This document shows, one piece after another, positions 16,342-23,576 of a stretch of DNA of 64,000 nucleotides. The notes under the pieces were generated by a model. It worked only from the letters and a program-made list of their open reading frames with translations, was not told where the DNA came from and did not search any database. Position 1 is the first letter of the stretch. Every line of letters starts with the position of its first letter. Position numbers and translations under genes: made by a program. The stretch is from JACVRW01 sp963803245 (GTDB lineage: Bacteria; Actinomycetota; Thermoleophilia; Solirubrobacterales; Thermoleophilaceae), in NCBI GenBank assembly GCA_963803245.1, contig CAWDLI010000007.1, forward strand, positions 1-64,000, in the 5' to 3' direction.

Positions 16342-16353
16342 CGCCCGAGTCTA
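16342..16353 (-). promoter_or_regulatory. Leaderless-type -10 for fbiC
   Basis: TAGACT on the minus strand (16353-16348) is 6 bases before the ATG at 16341. Confidence 0.4.
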
Positions 16354-16373
16354 CGACCCGCCGCCGGCGGGCC

Positions 16374-17126
16374 TCAGCCGACTGGCTCGAGGCCCTCCGG
16401 CCCCTTCGCGCCCGGCGCGATGAAGAGGTTGAAGTAGGCGACCGCCGCGACCACCGCCCCGATGCAGGGGGCCAGGACGTAGGCGAGCAGGAAGTCGCCG
16501 GCACCGCCCCACTCGCCGGACACGAGCGCGGGCCCGAAGGCGCGCGCCGGGTTGAAGCCCGCCCCGGTGAGCGGGCCGATGACCATCACTCCGAGGCCAA
16601 GCGCGGCGCCGATCGCGAGCGGGCCGAGCGCGCGGTCCGTGCGGGGGTCGACCGCCACGCCCATGATCGAGAAGACGAGCGCGAAGGTCCCGATGAACTC
16701 GCCGAGCATCCCGAGCCCGACCTTCCCGTCGAGCCGGTCGCTGATGCCCACGGCCCCGTAGTTCACGAGGTCGGCGTTGACGAAGTCGGTCAGGAGCAGC
16801 TTGGTGATCAGTACGCCGGCCACCGCACCCGCGAGCTGGGCCACGATGTAGATCCCGGCGTCGGCGGGCTTGATCTGGCGCAGCGTGACCATCGCCACCG
16901 TCACGGCCGGGTTGAAATGGGCGCCGGAGACCACCGCGAGCGTCTGGATCAGAAAGAAGAGCACGAACACGTGCGCGAGGCCGATCACGCTCCAGTCGAT
17001 GAACGGGTTCGGCTGCGCCTCGGTCGGCAGCGGCACGAACATGCACACGGCAAGCGTGATGAAGAGGACGAGCATCAACGTGCCGATGAACTCGGCCAGA
17101 TATGAGGCGGGCCCGCGGTCTTCCAC
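16374..17126 (-). CDS. Aquaporin / MIP-family channel
   Basis: An MIP-family channel of about 250 residues with six hydrophobic segments and both NPA half-helices: GAHFNPAVTVAMV in the first half and GAGFNPARAFGPAL in the second, followed by the selectivity-filter Arg. It should conduct water or small neutral solutes. A strong AAGGAGG lies directly against an ATG at 17132 but six bases from a GTG at 17126, so the GTG (MEDRGPASYLAEF) is the better start. The gene stands alone, divergent from the ThiY-like lipoprotein gene. Confidence 0.92.
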   Translation of the reverse strand: MEDRGPASYLAEFIGTLMLVLFITLAVCMFVPLPTEAQPNPFIDWSVIGLAHVFVLFFLIQTLAVVSGAHFNPAVTVAMVTLRQIKPADAGIYIVAQLAGAVAGVLITKLLLTDFVNADLVNYGAVGISDRLDGKVGLGMLGEFIGTFALVFSIMGVAVDPRTDRALGPLAIGAALGLGVMVIGPLTGAGFNPARAFGPALVSGEWGGAGDFLLAYVLAPCIGAVVAAVAYFNLFIAPGAKGPEGLEPVG

Positions 17127-17184
17127 TTTCATCCTCCTTGAGGCGTTCGTTACCGGCATCTCCGAGACGTAGCCTTCGCCGCGC

Positions 17185-18130
17185 TTGCGCACTCGCCTCC
17201 TCACCGTGATCGCTCTTGCGGCCGCGCTCGCCGCCCTGGCCGCCTGCGAAAGCGAGCCCGAGGGCCTCCGGAGCGCCCGGCTGGCACTCGACTTCCAGCC
17301 GAACGCGGTGCACGCCGGCATCTACACGGCGATCAGGGACGGCGCCGACGAGCGCCACGGCGTGGATCTCGAGGTGCGCGTGCCCGCCGCCTCCACCGAC
17401 TCGATCAAGCTGCTCACGGCCGGACGGGCGGACCTGGCCGTGGTGGACATCCACGATCTGGCGCTGGCGCGCGAGCGCGGGCAGGACCTGGTGGGCGTGG
17501 GCGCCCTGGTCCAGCGGCCCCTGGCCGCCGTGATCGCCAGTGGCGACGTGAGGCGGCCGCGCGACCTCGGCGGGCAAGCGCGTGGGCGTGACCGGCCTCC
17601 CCTCCGACGACGCCGTGCTCCGCGCGGTGCTGGAGCACGACGGGGCGTCGCTCGACGACGTTCGGCGCGTGACGATCGGCTTCTCCGCCGTGCCGAGCCT
17701 GATCGCCGGCCGCGTGGACGCGGTCGTGGCCTTCTGGAACGCCGAGGGCGTGGCACTGCGCCGGCGCGGTGTCGACACCACCGAGTTCCGCGTGGACCGC
17801 TACGGGGCGCCGCGCTATCCGGAGCTCGTGGTGGCCACGACGCGCAGAACGCTCGAGCGAGACGAGCCGCTCGTCCGGGACACGCTCGCCGCGCTGCGCG
17901 ACGGCACACGCGAGGCGCTGTCGCACCCGCCCACCGCGGTGGCCGAGGTGGTCAGGGCCTCGGGCGAGGACGAGGCGGTCGTGCGAGCGCAGTTCGACGC
18001 GCTGGCACCCGCGTTCCGGCCGCCGCTGCGACTGGACGCGGCGGCACTGGCGGCCTGGGCGCGCTTCGACGTGCGCTTCGGGATCCTGAGCCGGCCGCCG
18101 GACCTGCGGCAGGCCTTCGCCACGCCCTAG
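17185..18130 (+). pseudogene. NMT1/ThiY-like ABC substrate-binding lipoprotein, single frameshift
   Basis: Lipoprotein signal (VIALAAALAALAAC, lipobox Cys about 21) followed by an NMT1/THI5-like fold: ALDFQPNAVHAGIYTA is the hallmark first strand and loop, then STDSIKLLTAGRADLAVVD. At about 17576 an extra G in a GGG run moves the frame, and KRVGVTGLPSDDAVLRAVL, VDAVVAFWNAEGVALRR and the C-terminal domain continue in the next one. Total length is 3n+1. It probably binds a pyrimidine/thiamine precursor-like ligand, but no permease or ATPase gene is adjacent. A TAGCCT -10 lies 9 bases before the TTG start. Confidence 0.75.
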
Positions 18131-18435
18131 GCGAGCATGGACTCGACGAGCGGCACCGTCTCGCGCGCCATGCGCGAGCGCGGCACCACGCGGTCCACGC
18201 CGGCCGCCTCCGCCTTTTGGCGCACGTCCACCTCCACGTGCGAGTAGAAGGCGAGCGTCGGGAGCTCGCCGATCCGAGCCTCCCCCAGCCGCTCGTCGGC
18301 GTCCACCGTCAGGTCCACCACCTGCAGGTCCGCGGGGTCGCCCGGGGCCACGACCTCATGGCCCGCGGCCGCGAGAGCGCCGCGGAGCTTCGAGCCGAAC
18401 AGCAGGTCGGGGCAGATGAGCGCGACGCGCGCCAC
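18127..18435 (-). CDS. Small receiver-like protein
   Basis: A 102-residue protein that resembles a stand-alone CheY-like receiver: VALICPDLLFGSKLRGALAA for the first strand and helix, DLQVVDLTVD near the phospho-acceptor position, PTLAFYSHVEVDVRQKAEAAG for the strand 4/helix 4 region, and VDRVVPRSRMA near the conserved Lys/Pro position, here without a clear Lys. The acidic cluster of true receivers is weak, so it may be a pseudo-receiver. The GTG at 18435 is seven bases after the preceding gene, so both share a transcript. It converges on the ThiY-like gene with a CTAG overlap. Confidence 0.7.
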   Translation of the reverse strand: MARVALICPDLLFGSKLRGALAAAGHEVVAPGDPADLQVVDLTVDADERLGEARIGELPTLAFYSHVEVDVRQKAEAAGVDRVVPRSRMARETVPLVESMLA

Positions 18436-18442
18436 CGGGGCG

Positions 18443-18805
18443 CTACTGCCCGCGGCGGCGGGCGAACTCCTGGCGCACCGACTCCGGCCGGCCCCACATC
18501 TGCGTGACCTCCACGCGCCCGGAGCGGGCCTCGCGCGGGGCCAGCGTGCCGGTGATGCCCTGATCGTCGAGCAGGGCGAGCGTGCCGCGCACCGTCTGGG
18601 GCGCGGCCGCGTGGCCGAACTCCCGAGCCGATCGCAGACGCCAGTGCCAGTCGTGGAGCGAGTACGGCATCGCGTTCACCTGCGACAGGAGCGTGGCGGC
18701 CTCGATGTAGCGGTCCTCGTCGTCGATGCGCAGGTCGGCCTCGAGCTGTGACCAGTCGGGCGGCAGCGCGTCGACAAGGGCCTGGAAGTCGTCGGCGAGG
18801 GGCAT
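18443..18805 (-). CDS. Conserved small protein of unknown function
   Basis: A 120-residue soluble protein with an acidic N-terminal half (DDFQALVDALPPDWSQLEADL), an aromatic core (YSLHDWHWRLRSAREFGHAA), a helix with PQTVRGTLALLDDQG that could be helix-turn-helix-like, and a basic C-terminal tail ending RRRGQ. I do not recognise a family. TAGCCT lies 7 bases before the ATG, so it probably has its own promoter rather than belonging to the Mn operon 26 bases upstream. It pairs with the receiver-like protein. Confidence 0.7.
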   Translation of the reverse strand: MPLADDFQALVDALPPDWSQLEADLRIDDEDRYIEAATLLSQVNAMPYSLHDWHWRLRSAREFGHAAAPQTVRGTLALLDDQGITGTLAPREARSGRVEVTQMWGRPESVRQEFARRRGQ

Positions 18806-18818
18806 GGGCCGAAGGCTA
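18806..18818 (-). promoter_or_regulatory. Leaderless-type -10 for the 120-residue protein
   Basis: TAGCCT on the minus strand (18818-18813) is 7 bases before the ATG at 18805. It would separate this gene pair from the metal-transport operon. Confidence 0.4.
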
Positions 18819-18831
18819 CCTGGGCACCGGC

Positions 18832-20130
18832 TCAGCCCGCGAACGTCTTGATCACCAGGAACACGTTGAGAGCGATGATCAGGGCGGCCACGACGCTCGC
18901 CGCGACCGTCGTGGCGCGGGCATTCGCGAACGCTCCCATGATGTCCGGCCGGCGCGTGAGCAGCACCAGCGGGACGAGGGCGAACGGGATGCCGAAGGAC
19001 AGCACCACCTGGCTGGCCACCAGCGACTTCGTGGGGTCGAGCCCGATCGCGAGGACGACGAGCGCCGGGAGCATGGTCACGAGCCGCCGCACCATCAGCG
19101 GGATCGAGCGGCGGATGAACCCCTGCATGACCACCTGCCCGGCGTAGGTGCCCACGCTCGAGCTGGACAGGCCGGACGCCAGCAGGGCCACCCCGAACGC
19201 CACCGCCGCACCGGTGCCGAGCTGGGACTCGAAGCCGGCGTGCGCCTCCTCGATCGAGTCCACGTCGACCACCCCGTGGAAGAGGGCGGCGGCCACCACC
19301 AGCATGGAGATGTTCACGAGACCGGCGATCCCCATCGCGAGGCCCACGTCCAGCCGCTCGAAGCGCAGCAGCTGGCGGCGCTCCCCGTCGTTCCAGGGCA
19401 GGATCCGGTTCTGCGTCAGCGCCGAGTGGAGGTAGATCACGTGCGGCATCACGGTCGCGCCGAGGATGCCGGTGGCGAGCAGGATGCTCTCGGTGTCCGC
19501 GAAGCCGGGCACGAAGCCGGAGGCCACGCCGCTCGCGTCGGCCCCCGAGTGCAGAAGCTCCCAGACGAAGCCGAGCAGGACGATCGCCAGCAGGCCGATG
19601 ATCGTCGTCTCGAACCGGCGGTACCCGCGCGTCTGGAGGGCGAGGATCCCGAAGGACACCACCGCCGTGATGAGACCCGACGCGAACAGCGGGACGCCGA
19701 ACAGCAGGTTGAGCGCGATCGCGGCGCCCACGAACTCCGCGAGGTCGGTGGCCATCGCGATCAGCTCCGCCTGGATCCAGAGCCCGAAGCTCACCCGTCG
19801 CGGGAAGTGCTCGCGGCACAGCTCCGGGAGGCTGCGTCCGGTGACCACGCCGACCTTGGCCGACAGGTACTGGATCAGCATCGCCATCAGGTTCGCCGCG
19901 AGGATCACCCACAGCAGGAGGTAGCCGTACTGGGCTCCGCCGGCGATGTTCGTGGCGAAGTTGCCCGGATCGACATAGGCCACGGCGGCCACGAACGCCG
20001 GCCCGAGCAGGGCGATCCCGTGGCGCATCCGCCCGCGGGCCCGGAGGCGCTCGAGCGGGCTCGGCTCGAACACGATCGGGGCCTCGGCGGCAGGCGCGCC
20101 GCGCTCCCTCACCGTGGTGCCGGGCTCCAT
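18832..20130 (-). CDS. mntH: Nramp-family Mn2+/Fe2+ transporter
   Basis: A 432-residue proton-coupled divalent metal transporter. The metal-binding motif of helix 1, DPGNFATN (about 54-61), and the helix 6 motif in GATVMPHVIYLHS (Met-Pro-His) are intact; eleven hydrophobic segments are visible. The N-terminal cytoplasmic tail is about 37 residues. The ATG overlaps the stop of the regulator gene by one base, making it the fourth member of the metal operon. With a Mn-type regulator upstream in the operon, manganese import is the likely role. Confidence 0.93.
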   Translation of the reverse strand: MEPGTTVRERGAPAAEAPIVFEPSPLERLRARGRMRHGIALLGPAFVAAVAYVDPGNFATNIAGGAQYGYLLLWVILAANLMAMLIQYLSAKVGVVTGRSLPELCREHFPRRVSFGLWIQAELIAMATDLAEFVGAAIALNLLFGVPLFASGLITAVVSFGILALQTRGYRRFETTIIGLLAIVLLGFVWELLHSGADASGVASGFVPGFADTESILLATGILGATVMPHVIYLHSALTQNRILPWNDGERRQLLRFERLDVGLAMGIAGLVNISMLVVAAALFHGVVDVDSIEEAHAGFESQLGTGAAVAFGVALLASGLSSSSVGTYAGQVVMQGFIRRSIPLMVRRLVTMLPALVVLAIGLDPTKSLVASQVVLSFGIPFALVPLVLLTRRPDIMGAFANARATTVAASVVAALIIALNVFLVIKTFAG

Positions 20131-20801
20131 CAGGCGACTACGGCCCGCATGGCGCGGGTGAGCGTGCCGCCGAGCGCGTGCTGCCGGTCGCCGAAGCGCA
20201 CGGTGAGAGGACCGTCGAAGGGCTCGCGATCGAGGACCTCGAAGCCGTCGCCCGGAGCGATGCCCCGCCCGGCCAGGTAGCGCAGCATCTCGGGGTCTGA
20301 GTCGGACACCCGTACGAACACCCCGCTGGCGCCCGGATCGAGCTCGGCCAGCGAGCGCGTGGCCGGCTCGTCGATCTCGCCCTCGGACGTGGGGATCGGA
20401 TCGCCGTGCGGGTCGTGCGTGGGGTTGCCGAGCTTGGCCGCGATCAGCTCCGACAGCTCCGGCGAGATCGCGTGCTCGAGCACCTCGGCCTCCTCGTGCA
20501 CGCGGTCCCACGACATCCCGAGCGCCTCGGCGAGGTAGAGCTCGAGCAGCCGGTGGTGACGGAGCACCTCGAGCGCCACGCGCTCCCCGGCGGCCGTGAG
20601 GCTCACGCCGTGGTAGGGCTCGCGCGTGGCGAGGCCGAGCGACTCGAGCCGCTTGACCATCGCGGACGCCGAGGCCGGCGAGACCTCGAGCCGATCCGCG
20701 ATCGCCGACGTGGCGACCGGCTCGTCACTGCGCCTGCCGAGCGACCAGATCGCCTTCGCGTAGTCCTGGACCGCGTTGGATATCTGCGCCTGGGCGGCCA
20801 T
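20130..20801 (-). CDS. mntR: DtxR-family metalloregulator with manganese-type ligands
   Basis: A 223-residue regulator: winged helix (ATSAIADRLEVSPASASAMVKRLESLGL), dimerisation domain (RHHRLLELYLAEALGMSWDRVHEEAEVLEHAIS) and a C-terminal FeoA/SH3-like domain (about 150-223). At the position of DtxR Met10 it has Asp13 (VQDYAKAIW), and at the DtxR Cys102 position it has Glu106 (HEEAEVLEH). These are the Asp/Glu choices of Bacillus MntR, so I predict Mn2+ specificity even though the long C-terminal domain is IdeR-like. It should repress its own operon. It overlaps the ZIP gene stop and the Nramp start. Confidence 0.9.
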   Translation of the reverse strand: MAAQAQISNAVQDYAKAIWSLGRRSDEPVATSAIADRLEVSPASASAMVKRLESLGLATREPYHGVSLTAAGERVALEVLRHHRLLELYLAEALGMSWDRVHEEAEVLEHAISPELSELIAAKLGNPTHDPHGDPIPTSEGEIDEPATRSLAELDPGASGVFVRVSDSDPEMLRYLAGRGIAPGDGFEVLDREPFDGPLTVRFGDRQHALGGTLTRAMRAVVA

Positions 20802-21997
20802 CAGACGCTCACCAGCAGGCCGGTCACGTACATGACGCTCAGGCCGAGCAGGAGACCACCGGCCGCGCCGGGCGTGAGCCCGCGCCCCTCCGCGCCGCGC
20901 ATCTGGCGCGCGATCTGGACGATCACCTGGGCGATCGCCCCGGCGCCGATGCCGAACATGAGCGCGGCCAGGCTCGGGTTGAACGCGGAGGCCCCGATCC
21001 AGGCTCCCAGGATGGCCGGCGCTCCCGCGAGCACGCCCAGCAGCACCAGCGTGCGCGTCCGAACCCGTCCCGAACGCGCCACCGGAGCCACGATGGCGAG
21101 GCCCTCGGTGGTGTTGTGGAGCGCGAATCCCACGACCAGCGCCGCGCCGAGCGCGAGCGAGCCGACCGCGTAGGCGGAGCCGATGGCGAGGCCCTCCCCG
21201 AGGTTGTGCAGGCCGATGCCGAGCGCGACCAGGAACGCCGCGCGCTCGCCGGCGCCCTCTCCACTCGCGGCATCCGCGCGGCCACGGCGCTCGTTGAGCC
21301 ACGCGTCCACGCCGGCCAGCGCGAGGTACGCCCCCACCGCTCCGAGCCACACCAGCCCGGCGCCGCCCAGAGCCTGGGCCCCCTCCCCCGCCAGCTCGGT
21401 GCCCTCGAGCAGCGCGTCGATCCCGAGGAAGGTGAGGAGGCCGACCGTGAAGGCGAGGATGAAGCGCATCCAGCGGGCGTCCATGGTGCGCACCCACGGG
21501 AGCCAGAGCATGCCGATGGCCACCGGGATGACGCCGACGTACAGGCCGATCAGCGCCATCAGCCCGTAGAAGCCGAGGTCGGCGTCGGGCGACTCCACGG
21601 CCGCGTCGATCGCATGGTCGATCGTCGCGCCGGTGGCGGTGAGGAGCATCACCTCGTAGGCCTGCCCCTCGATCCACGGGTAGTCCACCGTCACCTCGGC
21701 CGACCCGAGCCGGCCGATCTCATCGTCGGTCTGCGTGAACGCGGCGAAGGCGTCGTTGACGATCGCCTGCTCCACGCGCACCGGGTCCGCGCCGTCGTTG
21801 CGCAGGTGCAGCTCGATCTCGCCCGGCCGCAGCACGGTGCGCTCCACGGCCAGCTCCTCCTGCGGCACGCCCACCCGGTCGAGCCCGGGCGCGTCGAGCG
21901 CCACGAACAGCCCGATCGCCGCTCCGAGCAGGATGACCGGCAGGATCGCGGTGAGCCAGCCGGGCAGCCGCCGAAGCGACGTGGTGGCCGCTTCCAT
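20801..21997 (-). CDS. ZIP-family metal transporter with extracytoplasmic N-terminal domain
   Basis: A 398-residue protein. After one N-terminal membrane anchor (about 12-35) comes an extracytoplasmic beta-rich insert of about 100 residues (VLRPGEIELHLRNDGADPVRV; VDYPWIEGQAYEVMLL). The ZIP core follows with the two metal-site signatures HNLGEGLAIGSA (TM4) and HNTTEGLAIVAP (TM5), separated by the usual helix. The His-rich loop of many ZIPs is replaced by a short Arg/Gly/Ala loop. It overlaps both neighbours by single-base stop/start junctions, in the order oxidase, ZIP, regulator, Nramp. Mn2+, Fe2+ or Zn2+ are possible substrates. Confidence 0.9.
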   Translation of the reverse strand: MEAATTSLRRLPGWLTAILPVILLGAAIGLFVALDAPGLDRVGVPQEELAVERTVLRPGEIELHLRNDGADPVRVEQAIVNDAFAAFTQTDDEIGRLGSAEVTVDYPWIEGQAYEVMLLTATGATIDHAIDAAVESPDADLGFYGLMALIGLYVGVIPVAIGMLWLPWVRTMDARWMRFILAFTVGLLTFLGIDALLEGTELAGEGAQALGGAGLVWLGAVGAYLALAGVDAWLNERRGRADAASGEGAGERAAFLVALGIGLHNLGEGLAIGSAYAVGSLALGAALVVGFALHNTTEGLAIVAPVARSGRVRTRTLVLLGVLAGAPAILGAWIGASAFNPSLAALMFGIGAGAIAQVIVQIARQMRGAEGRGLTPGAAGGLLLGLSVMYVTGLLVSV

Positions 21998-23031
21998 CAG
22001 TCCTGAACCTCGAAGAAGCCCATCCAGCCAAGCTCGGCGAACTCCGAGACGTGGGCGTGGAACATGTACTTACCGGTGTAGGGGAAGCGGAGCTCGAGCA
22101 CGCCGCGCTCGCCCTGCCCCTGGATGACGGTGTCGGTGAAGTCGCGCGGCTCCAGCCGGGTGCCCGTCGGGTAGTAGTCGAAGAAGTTGGCGTGGATGTG
22201 GAACGAGTTGAGGAGGTCGAACTCGAGCGCGTTCACGAGGTAGATCCGCACGAGCTCGCCGCGCTTCACCTGGACCGGCTCCTCCATGTACGCGAAGGCG
22301 ACGGTGTTCACCGCGTACACCTCGTTCGCGCGGTCGAAGTTCGTATCGAAGCCGTTCATGACCATCACGACCTCGTCGGCCGGCGGCCGGCCGGCCTTCG
22401 GGTCGATCACGAACGCGCCGTAGAGGCCCTTCGCGATGTGCTCGGCGAGCGGGGTCGAGTGGCAGTGGTAGAGGTGCAGCCCGAACGGCGTAGCGTCGAA
22501 CTCGTAGACGGTCGAGTCGCCCGGCTCGACGTTGCCGGCGCCGATCCCCGGGATGCCGTCCATCACGTCGCGGTGGATGCCGTGGAAGTGCATCGTGTGC
22601 GGGTGGCTGGAGCCGTTCGTGAAGCGCACCCGCAGCCGCTCGCCCTCGCGGGCGCGGAGGGTGGGGCCGGGCACGCGCCCGTTGTAGGTCCAGGCGGCGT
22701 ACTTGACCCCGGGCGCCACCTCGATCTCGCGGTCCTCGGCGACGATCTCCCACTCGCGCACGCCGCCCAGGACCGTGCCCTCGTCGAAGTCGCGAAGGAT
22801 CTCGTGGGGGTCGAAGCCGTTCCCCGCGGGATCCACCTTCCCCACGGCGCCGCGGTGGTCTGACCCGTGGTGCGCGCCCCCATGGTGCGCGGTCGCGGCC
22901 GCGGCGGACGAGGTGGCTCCGTGGAGGCCCCTGTGCGGGATCAGCTCGTGGAGCACGGGCGCAGCGCCCGCCGCCGCGGCCCCGCCAAGCAGCTTCCGCC
23001 GCGAAAGCCTATGGTCCCACAACTTGCGCAC
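21997..23031 (-). CDS. Tat-exported two-domain multicopper oxidase
   Basis: About 344 residues with a Tat signal (SRRKLLGG then Ala-rich), a His-rich stretch (HHGGAHHGSDH) and four copper motifs: HTMHFHGIH, HLYHCHSTPLAEH, FHIHANFF and YMFHAHVSEFAELGWMGFFEV. The last lacks the HCH of three-domain laccases and fits two-domain oxidases. The frame also has an ATG at 23049, but that lies against the -10 box; a GTG at 23031 with GAGG four bases upstream suits the predicted transcript start. As first gene of a Mn-type regulated operon it may oxidise a metal at the cell surface; laccase-like activity is the alternative. Confidence 0.88.
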   Translation of the reverse strand: MRKLWDHRLSRRKLLGGAAAAGAAPVLHELIPHRGLHGATSSAAAATAHHGGAHHGSDHRGAVGKVDPAGNGFDPHEILRDFDEGTVLGGVREWEIVAEDREIEVAPGVKYAAWTYNGRVPGPTLRAREGERLRVRFTNGSSHPHTMHFHGIHRDVMDGIPGIGAGNVEPGDSTVYEFDATPFGLHLYHCHSTPLAEHIAKGLYGAFVIDPKAGRPPADEVVMVMNGFDTNFDRANEVYAVNTVAFAYMEEPVQVKRGELVRIYLVNALEFDLLNSFHIHANFFDYYPTGTRLEPRDFTDTVIQGQGERGVLELRFPYTGKYMFHAHVSEFAELGWMGFFEVQD

Positions 23032-23040
23032 TTGCCTCAA

Positions 23041-23081
23041 TTGAAGCATATTTTAGGCGCGTCTAAAACCCCTGCAAGGAG
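23041..23081. promoter_or_regulatory. Divergent promoter with MntR/DtxR-type operator
   Basis: A TTTTAG-N6-CTAAAA palindrome at 23051-23068 lies inside two overlapping promoters. Minus strand: -35 TTGCAG (23077-23072), 16-base spacer, -10 TAAAAT (23055-23050), driving the multicopper oxidase operon. Plus strand: -35 TTGAAG (23041-23046), 17-base spacer, -10 TAAAAC (23064-23069), driving the SRPBCC gene, which has an AGGAG at 23077-23081. Binding of a repressor here would block both. The TTTTAG/CTAAAA arms resemble operators of DtxR-family regulators. The adjacent mntR product is the obvious candidate. Confidence 0.65.
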
Positions 23082-23093
23082 CCATCTGGACGA

Positions 23094-23576
23094 ATGAACG
23101 ACGCCGAGCTCATCATCGCCTCGCGACTGCCCGCCACCCGCGAGGAGGTCTGGGAGCGCGTGACGACGCCGGAGGGCGTGAACGACGAGCTGATGCCGAT
23201 CGTGCGCATGACCCTCCCCCGCGGCGTGAAGCGGCTCGACCTGGCGACCGTGCCGGTCGGCACGCCGGTCGGGCGCTGCTGGATCCTGCTCTTCGGGCTC
23301 ATCCCGATCGACTGGGACGACCTGCTGCTGGTGCGCGTGGACGCGCCCAGCGGCTTCCTCGAGCGCTCGTCGATGCTCAGCATGCGCACCTGGGAGCACG
23401 AGCGCACGCTCGAGGCGGCTTCCGGCGGCGGCTGCGTCGTGCAGGACCGGGTGCGCTTCGAGCCGCGGCTCCCCCTCCCCGCGCGCCTGCTGCTGCCGCT
23501 CTACCGGACGGTTTTCCGCCACCGGCACCGCCGTCTCCGGCGCCGGTTCGGGGGCCACCTAGAATCGGTGCGGTGA
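23094..23576 (+). CDS. SRPBCC-fold protein
   Basis: A 160-residue protein with a START/polyketide-cyclase-like (SRPBCC) pattern: N-terminal strand LIIASRLPATREEVWERVTTPEGV, central strands RLDLATVPVGTPVGRCWILLFG, and the long C-terminal helix LPARLLLPLYRTVFRHRHRRLRRRF. The ligand is unknown. It is divergent from the Mn operon and shares its operator region, which raises the possibility of metal-dependent control. Its end overlaps the ygfZ start by 4 bases. Confidence 0.8.
   Translation: MNDAELIIASRLPATREEVWERVTTPEGVNDELMPIVRMTLPRGVKRLDLATVPVGTPVGRCWILLFGLIPIDWDDLLLVRVDAPSGFLERSSMLSMRTWEHERTLEAASGGGCVVQDRVRFEPRLPLPARLLLPLYRTVFRHRHRRLRRRFGGHLESVR
23560..23572 (+). promoter_or_regulatory. Leaderless-type -10 for ygfZ
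   Basis: TAGAAT at 23560-23565 is 7 bases before the GTG at 23573, inside the end of the SRPBCC gene. ygfZ may thus be transcribed independently. Confidence 0.4.

Noticed and set aside
23051..23068. Reading the palindrome as a classical iron-box (IdeR)
   Set aside because: The full TTAGGTTAGSCTAACCTAA pattern is not present, and the regulator carries manganese-type ligands.
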